A stretch of 5,114 bases of DNA, taken from positions 1 through 5,114 of the forward strand of contig JALWNR010000257.1 in assembly GCA_027083715.1 (NCBI GenBank), written 5' to 3'. Under the pieces are notes generated by a model. That model ran no database searches. It saw only the letters and a list, made by a program, of their open reading frames with translations, and was not told the origin of the DNA. The DNA comes from Bacteroidales bacterium. Its GTDB lineage: Bacteria; Bacteroidota; Bacteroidia; Bacteroidales; NBLH01. Positions 1 to 5,114 of this stretch are shown in pieces. Every line of letters starts with the position of its first letter. The first letter of the stretch is position 1. A program made the translations under genes and the position numbers.

Positions 1-2500
1 GATTTGGTTCCTAATGCATGAAAGAGATGAATTACAAAAGGTTGAAGCTGTATTGATTAATGCAAATAAGCAATGGATTATTGCAGGAATACTATTAACA
101 ATACTGTATATTTTACTGCAAGCGCAAATGTATGTTTTTTCATTTTCAGCTATCCATAAAAAAATCAGTTTTGCAAACTCATTCATATTATTTATTAAAA
201 GAAACTTTATCAGTGTATTTTTACCTGCAGGCGGTATATCTTCATTAGGTTTTTATACCGGAGCTATTGAAAAAACAGGTATCAAGAGAACACAAATACA
301 TTTTGCCTCCAGTATATATGGCTTTACAGGAATTTTTTCTGTAATTATTGTTGCCATTCCTGCTTTTATATTTTCTATTCTTTACGGAAAATTAGATTCG
401 AATGAATGGTTTGCCCTTTTAAGTATTATTTTGATTATTGCTGTTTCTTATTTTTTTTATAAATCTATTATCCAAAAAGGTTTTCTTTACAATCTTATCC
501 TAAAATTTATTCCTTCTGCAGAGGTTTTTTTGAATGATATACAAACCAGTAAAATAAATGAAAATAAATATTTGTTAACCATTTTAACTTCTGTTTTAAT
601 TGAATTTATCGGAATAGCAACTGTTTACATAGCCATGTTGGCTCTTAACTATAATCCTTCGGTATATGCAGCGACTATGGCTTATTTAATTTCGGTGATT
701 TTTTTAATTGTTTCACCATTTTTAAGAGGCTTAGGAGCCGTTGAAATATCCATGTCCTTTATTCTGATTAAATTAGGTTTCCAAAATGAAGAAGCAATTG
801 CCATTACTCTTTTTTATCGTTTTTTTGAATTTTGGCTACCTTTACTCATAGGTCTATTGGCTTTTATTTCAAAAATTAATAAAATATTAATGCGAATACT
901 TCCCGCAGTATTTTTAACAATACTGGGAGTTACCAATATTATTTCTGTTCTTACACCTGCCATTTCTGAACGACTAATTCAATTAAAACACTTTATACCC
1001 ATTCAAATTATTTATGCTTCAAATTATTTGGTGTTATTAACCGGATTTTTATTACTTATCACGGCAGTATTTTTATTAAAAGGTTTACGAAATGCTTGGT
1101 GGTTTGCAATATCATTAAGTATTATTTCATTGTTTGGACACCTCACAAAAGCCATTGATTATGAAGAATCAATTATTGCATTTATTGTGATAATTATCTT
1201 ATTTGCCTCACGAAAAGAATATTATGTTAAATCAAATCCTAAATTAAGAAATATAGGACTTCAAACATCACTGATTTTAACTGCAATTGTTTTAATATAT
1301 GGTGTACTTGGGTTTTATTTTATTGATAAAAAACACTTTAATATTGATTTTACCATAATGCAATCGTTGCGTTATACCATCCAAAATTATTTTCTAATCG
1401 GAAGTTCAGAGTTAATACCTTTAAGTTCTTTTGCCAAGTATTTTATTTACTCAATAAATATAAGCGGTTTAATATCAATTAGCATTTTGGTTTATACCTT
1501 AATTAAAAAATATGTACCCCAAAAAAATATTTCTGATGAAGAACTATCCTTAGCTCAAAAGCTACTAGCTGCTTTTGGAAACTCATCTTTAGATTATTTT
1601 AAAACCTATTTTGATAAAATTATCTTTTTTTCAAAAAGTGAAAAAGCTTTTATTTCTTATAAAATTTCAGGAAGCTATGCAGTTGTATTAGAAAATCCGG
1701 TTGCAGAAAATGTATCTGAGTTTGAAAAATGTGTCAAAGAATTTAACCGGTATTGTTTTGAAAATGGTTTGAAAAGTATCTATTATCGGGTTTCGGAAGA
1801 AGCACTTCCTATTTATAAAAAACTACATCTTAAAGAATTATTTATTGGGCAAGAGGGTATAGTAAATGTATCAAACTTTACTTTGTCGGGAAACAAAAAA
1901 AAATCATTAAGAAATGCAATTAATAAAGTAAAAGCACAAGGTAATAAAGCAATATTATACAATCCGCCCATAAAAGACGGGCTATTACAAAAAGTTAAAT
2001 CAGTCAGCGACGAATGGCTTATAGATACAGGGAGAAAGGAAATTGTTTTTTCACAAGGAATGTTTCTTTGGGATGAGCTTAAAAAGCAAACTCTTTTGAC
2101 CATAGAAAATGAAGAAGAAAAAATTATTGCTTTTATCAATATTATCCCTGATTATGCTAAAAACGAAATAACATACGATCTTATTAGAAAAACCAAAGAT
2201 GCACCCAATGGTGTATTAGATTACCTTTTAGTTGAACTTTTTAATTATGCAAAAACAAAACAGATAGACTATGTTAATTTAGGTTTTGCTCCATTAAGTG
2301 GGCTAAACGATCCTCATACATTTCCTGAAAAATCTATGAAATTTGCATATGAAAAAATAAAATCATTTGCTCAATATAAAGGTTTACGTGAGTATAAAGA
2401 TAAATTTAATCCGCTATGGTATAATAAATATTTAATTTATCAGCATGATTACGATTTGTTACAAATACCCTCGGTATTAACCAATGTTATCAAGCCATAA
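1..2500 (+). CDS. mprF: MprF-like aminoacyl-phosphatidylglycerol synthase/flippase (5' end outside window)
   Basis: Predicted bifunctional inner-membrane protein. MprF proteins use an aminoacyl-tRNA to add lysine or alanine to phosphatidylglycerol and flip the product outward, lowering the negative surface charge and giving resistance to cationic peptides. Numbering is from the ATG at 14. Residues 1-290 match the LPG_synthase_TM region, with the family-like stretches FLPAGGISSLGF (69-80) and FLRGLGAVE (236-244). More membrane helices follow to about residue 498. The cytosolic part (about 510-828) is a DUF2156/GNAT-type transferase, shown by LRNAINKVK (632-640), SDEWL (665-669), DAPNGVLDYL (729-738), NLGFAPLSG (755-763) and YKDKFNPLWYNKYL (794-807). 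The frame is open upstream of the ATG, with codons I-W-F-L that read like the end of a first membrane helix. The ATG at 14 is therefore probably internal and the real start lies off the left edge. The stop is TAA at 2498-2500. The family is clear. Whether the donor is Lys-tRNA, Ala-tRNA or another, and which lipid is the acceptor, cannot be read from the sequence. Confidence 0.9.
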   Translation, partial: IWFLMHERDELQKVEAVLINANKQWIIAGILLTILYILLQAQMYVFSFSAIHKKISFANSFILFIKRNFISVFLPAGGISSLGFYTGAIEKTGIKRTQIHFASSIYGFTGIFSVIIVAIPAFIFSILYGKLDSNEWFALLSIILIIAVSYFFYKSIIQKGFLYNLILKFIPSAEVFLNDIQTSKINENKYLLTILTSVLIEFIGIATVYIAMLALNYNPSVYAATMAYLISVIFLIVSPFLRGLGAVEISMSFILIKLGFQNEEAIAITLFYRFFEFWLPLLIGLLAFISKINKILMRILPAVFLTILGVTNIISVLTPAISERLIQLKHFIPIQIIYASNYLVLLTGFLLLITAVFLLKGLRNAWWFAISLSIISLFGHLTKAIDYEESIIAFIVIIILFASRKEYYVKSNPKLRNIGLQTSLILTAIVLIYGVLGFYFIDKKHFNIDFTIMQSLRYTIQNYFLIGSSELIPLSSFAKYFIYSINISGLISISILVYTLIKKYVPQKNISDEELSLAQKLLAAFGNSSLDYFKTYFDKIIFFSKSEKAFISYKISGSYAVVLENPVAENVSEFEKCVKEFNRYCFENGLKSIYYRVSEEALPIYKKLHLKELFIGQEGIVNVSNFTLSGNKKKSLRNAINKVKAQGNKAILYNPPIKDGLLQKVKSVSDEWLIDTGRKEIVFSQGMFLWDELKKQTLLTIENEEEKIIAFINIIPDYAKNEITYDLIRKTKDAPNGVLDYLLVELFNYAKTKQIDYVNLGFAPLSGLNDPHTFPEKSMKFAYEKIKSFAQYKGLREYKDKFNPLWYNKYLIYQHDYDLLQIPSVLTNVIKP

Positions 2501-2512
2501 CATACACAACAC

Positions 2513-2586
2513 ACTGATAATAAAAACATTAGAAAACAACCTTTCGTGCTGATTTATTTTTAAGTGGCTTTCTCATGATTATCAGT
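2513..2586. repeat. Spaced inverted repeat in the mprF-dnaG spacer
   Basis: ACTGATAAT at 2513-2521 is the exact reverse complement of ATTATCAGT at 2578-2586, giving perfect 9-bp arms with a 56-base spacer. It begins 12 bases after the mprF stop codon. No T tract follows the right arm, so it is not a standard intrinsic terminator. It may help stabilise or end the mprF transcript, or may be chance in AT-rich DNA. The role is inferred only. Confidence 0.4.
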
Positions 2587-2599
2587 ATATTAAAAATAA
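2554..2599. repeat. A/T-only inverted repeat overlapping the previous one
   Basis: TTATTTTTAA at 2554-2563 and TTAAAAATAA at 2590-2599 are perfect 10-bp inverted arms with a 26-base loop. The left arm lies inside the loop of the 2513-2586 repeat and the right arm lies outside it. The two stems would therefore have to alternate or form a pseudoknot. The arms contain only A and T, so chance is a serious explanation. Confidence 0.25.
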
Positions 2600-2613
2600 C
2601 ATAAACTCAAAAT

Positions 2614-2645
2614 CTTTAATCCAATGCACAATTATATTATCTTTG
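2614..2645 (+). promoter_or_regulatory. Bacteroidetes-type promoter for dnaG
   Basis: TATCTTTG at 2638-2645 fits the Bacteroidetes primary sigma factor -7 consensus TAnnTTTG exactly. A weak -33 candidate, CTTTAA, lies at 2614-2619, about 18 bases upstream. Transcription would start near 2650, leaving a leader of only about 10 bases before the dnaG ATG at 2662. No Shine-Dalgarno sequence is present, as is usual in this phylum. The -7 match is directly visible; the start site is inferred. Confidence 0.55.
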
Positions 2646-2661
2646 CAGAAATATTTTTGCT

Positions 2662-4608
2662 ATGATTAATCAGGAAACCGTTAATAAAATTATCGAAACT
2701 GCACAAATTGTAGAAGTAGTGCAAGATTTCGTTAATTTAAAACGGCGTGGTGTAAATTACATCGGGCTTTGCCCTTTTCATAACGAAAAAACCCCCTCCT
2801 TTATAGTTTCACCGGCAAAAGGTATTTATAAGTGCTTTGGCTGTGGACAAGCAGGTAATCCGGTAAGCTTTATTATGGAGCACGAGCAAGTCAGCTACCC
2901 CGAAGCCTTAAAATATTTAGCACGTAAATATGGAATTACAGTTGTAGAAACACAACAAACAGAAGAACAAATTGAGCAAAAAAATGAGCGAGACAGTATG
3001 CTCATTGTTACTGATTATGCACGAAAATATTTTAGCAACACCCTACACAATCATCAGGAAGGAAAAGCCATTGGATTATCGTATTTTAAAGAACGTGGTT
3101 TTACAAAAGAAACCATTGAAAAATTTCAATTGGGATACGCACTGGAACAAAGAGATGCTTTTACACAAGAAGCACTAAAAAAAGGCTATAAACTAAAATA
3201 CCTCATCGAAACCGGACTAACTATCGATAAAAACAATTACCGTTTCGACCGTTTTGCCGGGCGGGTAATGTTTCCTATTCACAGCCTTGCAGGAAATACC
3301 ATAGCTTTTGGCGGACGCATACTAAAAAAAAACGAAAAAACAGCAAAATACCTCAACTCGCCAGAATCGGATATTTATCATAAAAGCAATGTGCTTTATG
3401 GAATTTACTTTGCTAAAAAAAGCATTGTAAAGCATGATAAATGCTATATGGTTGAGGGTTATACGGATGTAATTTCCATGCATCAGGCAGGAATAGAAAA
3501 TGTAGTTGCCTCATCAGGAACATCACTTACCGAAAATCAAATTAGTCTGGTAAAACGCTTTACCAATAACCTAACCATACTCTATGATGGTGATGCAGCA
3601 GGAATAAAAGCCTCTTTTCGTGGAATTGATATGATTTTAGAACAGGAAATGAACGTAAAAGTAGTGCTTTTCCCCGAAGGGGAAGATCCCGATTCATTTT
3701 CGCATAAACTCAGTAAAACAGAATTTAAAGACTATATTGAAAGCAACGAACAGGATTTTATCAAATTTAAAACTTCTCTCCTGCTTGAAGATGCAAAAGG
3801 CGATCCCATTAAACGCTCACACTTAGTATCGGAAATTGTCAGTTCAATTGCCGTAATTCCGGATGCAATAACACGCGGCATATACATTAAAGAGTGCAGT
3901 AGTTTATTGAATGTACCGGAAGATGCATTGTATTCAGAAACCAATAAACGAATATTTAAAAAGCGTGAAGCCGAACGAAAATCCCGGTTTAATAAAGCAC
4001 AACAAGAAATTAAACAAAGCCAAACAACTGCAATTCCCGGCTTTGTTGAAGAAGTTTTTGCCGAAATAAATGAACAAGAATTAATCTCACTTTTACTGAA
4101 TTTTGGAAACTACGAATTATACTCTATACAAGACGAAGCTACATTTACATCACAAACAATTACTGTTGCCGATTATATTACTACCGAAATTTTGAATGAT
4201 GATTTAGAATTTAAAAATTTGGTTTACAAACAAATTTTTGAAGACTATATTAATGCCTTACGCAATGGTGAACCACTTGATGAAAAGCACTTTATCAACC
4301 ATCAAGATGTAAATATTCAAAAAATTGCAGCAAGTTTATTAAGCCAAAATTATAAAACCAGTGCTATTTGGGAAAAAGGCGGTAAAAAATTGGAAACCAC
4401 CGAATCAAAACTAAAAGAAGTAGTTCAAAAAGCAGTGAGTGCTTATAAATTAAAAATAGTTCAAAAAGCCATTAAAGATAACCAGGAAAAAACAAAAGAA
4501 GCCGGTAATGATATGGAAAAAATAAAAGTGCTTTTTGAACAAAAAGAAATACTTTTAGAACTTAAAAAAGATTTAAGCGAGCAAACCGGACATCGAATTA
4601 TATTTTGA
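2662..4608 (+). CDS. dnaG: DNA primase DnaG
   Basis: Makes the short RNA primers needed by the replicative polymerase for each lagging-strand fragment and for initiation, acting with the DnaB helicase at the fork. The 648-residue length is normal for the family. The N-terminal CHC2 zinc-binding domain (about 1-95) has ligands C37, H40, C58 and C61, in CPFH and CFGC. The catalytic core follows, with RFDRFAGRVMFPI (194-206), AFGGR (215-219) and KYLNSPE (229-235). The TOPRIM fold carries VEGYTDV (264-270) with the likely metal-binding E265, YDGDAAG (308-314) with D309 and D311, and EGEDPDS (339-345) with D342 and D344. A charged linker (about 428-455) leads to a divergent C-terminal region (about 460-648), which in this family binds the helicase. 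The ATG at 2662 is supported by the typical N-terminus beginning MINQETVNKI and by the promoter just upstream. All key residues are present, so the enzyme should be active. The gene appears to be transcribed alone: a promoter precedes it and a terminator-like hairpin overlaps its stop codon. It is less AT-rich than the genes on either side, which fits a conserved soluble protein between membrane proteins. Confidence 0.98.
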   Translation: MINQETVNKIIETAQIVEVVQDFVNLKRRGVNYIGLCPFHNEKTPSFIVSPAKGIYKCFGCGQAGNPVSFIMEHEQVSYPEALKYLARKYGITVVETQQTEEQIEQKNERDSMLIVTDYARKYFSNTLHNHQEGKAIGLSYFKERGFTKETIEKFQLGYALEQRDAFTQEALKKGYKLKYLIETGLTIDKNNYRFDRFAGRVMFPIHSLAGNTIAFGGRILKKNEKTAKYLNSPESDIYHKSNVLYGIYFAKKSIVKHDKCYMVEGYTDVISMHQAGIENVVASSGTSLTENQISLVKRFTNNLTILYDGDAAGIKASFRGIDMILEQEMNVKVVLFPEGEDPDSFSHKLSKTEFKDYIESNEQDFIKFKTSLLLEDAKGDPIKRSHLVSEIVSSIAVIPDAITRGIYIKECSSLLNVPEDALYSETNKRIFKKREAERKSRFNKAQQEIKQSQTTAIPGFVEEVFAEINEQELISLLLNFGNYELYSIQDEATFTSQTITVADYITTEILNDDLEFKNLVYKQIFEDYINALRNGEPLDEKHFINHQDVNIQKIAASLLSQNYKTSAIWEKGGKKLETTESKLKEVVQKAVSAYKLKIVQKAIKDNQEKTKEAGNDMEKIKVLFEQKEILLELKKDLSEQTGHRIIF

Positions 4609-4644
4609 TAAAAAATACCTCTTATCAAAATCGTTTCTTTTTTT
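4602..4644 (+). terminator. Intrinsic terminator overlapping the dnaG stop codon
   Basis: ATTTTGATAA (4602-4611) pairs perfectly with TTATCAAAAT (4622-4631) around a 10-base loop. It is followed by CG and then a T-rich run, TTTCTTTTTTT, at 4634-4644. The last dnaG codon and its TGA stop (4606-4608) lie inside the left arm. The stem has a single G-C pair and is weak, but the hairpin plus T tract is placed exactly where the dnaG transcript should end. Confidence 0.6.
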
Positions 4645-4665
4645 AAGTAAATTTTTATAGTTTTA
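4634..4665 (+). promoter_or_regulatory. Possible promoter for the downstream membrane protein
   Basis: TAGTTTTA at 4658-4665 matches seven of eight positions of the -7 consensus TAnnTTTG. A TTTC at 4634-4637 lies about 20 bases upstream in the -33 position, overlapping the T tract of the dnaG terminator. It would start transcription about 15-20 bases before the ATG at 4688. In DNA this AT-rich such a match can arise by chance, so support is weak. Confidence 0.3.
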
Positions 4666-4687
4666 GTGCAAATTCTTCAATTATTCT

Positions 4688-5114
4688 ATGCCGGAAGAAA
4701 TATCACATATGAAATTAAAATCACTTACTGAAAAAATTATCGACAATACTTTGGTTGTAAGTGTATTTTTAGGAATATTATTATATATAACCGGTTTATT
4801 TGATTATCCTAAAACAGGTTTTCGGATATCATTTATTACTGATTTTATAACAATTCTTATCATCACTACTTTAACTGTTAGACGAAAAAAAATTAATGTA
4901 AAAACAAAATCCTTAGTAATCCAGATAGTTCTTTTTTTATTATTTATTTTCGACACAATTGAAGTTGGGGTGTTGGGAAAGGATAAGTTATTTATGATAT
5001 TAATACCTTTCTATGCGTTTTTAGTATATCCTCTACGAAAAGTCATCTACATATATGCATTTGCAGTGATAATATTTTCATCCATTGGGTTTTTATTTAT
5101 TACCGGATATCTCC
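4688..5114 (+). CDS. Multi-pass membrane protein, probable sensor kinase N-terminus (3' end outside window)
   Basis: The frame is open from the ATG at 4688 to the right edge, giving 142 residues with no stop. Five hydrophobic segments are visible at about residues 22-38, 46-63, 75-92, 100-116 and 118-141. Positive loops (RRKK at 65-68, LRK at 116-118) alternate with loops poor in positive charge, so by the positive-inside rule the N-terminus is cytosolic and a sixth helix would return the chain to the cytosol. The layout, with a short basic N-terminus (KLKSLTEK) and compact paired helices, resembles the membrane module that precedes PAS and histidine kinase domains in many Bacteroidetes sensors. 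That likeness is from memory of the fold pattern, not from a diagnostic motif, and the output domain is not visible. Alternatives are a diguanylate cyclase-like sensor or an unrelated membrane protein. A second in-frame ATG at 4709 (M8) could be the true start. No Shine-Dalgarno sequence precedes either one. It is separated from dnaG by a terminator and so is probably an independent unit. Confidence 0.75.
   Translation, partial: MPEEISHMKLKSLTEKIIDNTLVVSVFLGILLYITGLFDYPKTGFRISFITDFITILIITTLTVRRKKINVKTKSLVIQIVLFLLFIFDTIEVGVLGKDKLFMILIPFYAFLVYPLRKVIYIYAFAVIIFSSIGFLFITGYL

Noticed and set aside
14..16. ATG at 14 as the true start of the MprF-like gene
   Set aside because: The frame stays open to the window edge, and the upstream codons read I-W-F-L, which fits the end of a first membrane helix expected in this family. 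The protein most likely starts upstream of the window.
1813..2139. 108-codon open frame on the - strand
   Set aside because: It lies wholly inside the conserved transferase domain of the MprF-like gene and its translation shows no recognisable domain. It is best explained as an antisense shadow.
2972..3178. 68-codon open frame on the + strand within dnaG
   Set aside because: It is an out-of-frame reading of a conserved part of dnaG with no start signal of its own.
3324..3340. Possible programmed frameshift in dnaG at the A9-CG-A6 stretch
   Set aside because: The zero frame continues through all conserved primase motifs to a normal-length protein, and no shifted product would make sense. The run encodes lysines in an AT-rich gene.
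3732..3944. 70-codon open frame on the - strand within dnaG
   Set aside because: It is fully antisense to dnaG with no family resemblance and no promoter-like sequence.
1..5114. A novel defence, mobile or biosynthetic system
   Set aside because: The genes are a housekeeping primase, a known lipid-modifying family and a sensor-like membrane protein, with separate promoters and no shared signals. No transposase, integrase, phage gene, CRISPR repeat or structured repeat array was seen.

Overview
The window looks like a piece of a Bacteroidetes (Bacteroidota) chromosome. The evidence is strong AT richness, start codons without Shine-Dalgarno sequences, and a perfect TAnnTTTG -7 element of the Bacteroidetes sigma-ABfr type just ahead of the primase gene. 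No close relative can be named from the sequence alone. All genes lie on the + strand. There are no RNA genes, mobile elements, CRISPR arrays or phage genes.

Layout: (1) Positions 1-2500 hold most of a large membrane protein of the MprF type: a multi-pass flippase-like region followed by a cytosolic DUF2156/GNAT-fold aminoacyl-tRNA:phospholipid transferase. Its frame is open to the left edge, so the true start and first membrane helix lie partly outside the window. (2) Positions 2501-2661 are a spacer with two AT-rich inverted repeats and a promoter that would start transcription only about 10 bases before dnaG. (3) Positions 2662-4608 are a complete dnaG (DNA primase, 648 residues) with intact zinc-finger and TOPRIM residues. 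(4) A hairpin plus T tract that includes the dnaG stop codon, at 4602-4644, looks like an intrinsic terminator. (5) From 4688 to the right edge runs the start of another membrane protein: 142 visible residues with five hydrophobic segments, resembling the membrane sensor module of some Bacteroidetes histidine kinases. It is cut by the window end.

The three genes appear to be separate transcription units with unrelated jobs: membrane lipid modification and cationic peptide resistance, replication priming, and probably signal sensing. Nothing ties them into one pathway. I see no clear evidence of a new biological system. The points most worth a second look are the inverted repeats in the 2501-2661 spacer, the unknown lipid and amino-acid specificity of the MprF-like protein, and the hidden C-terminal output domain of the last gene.
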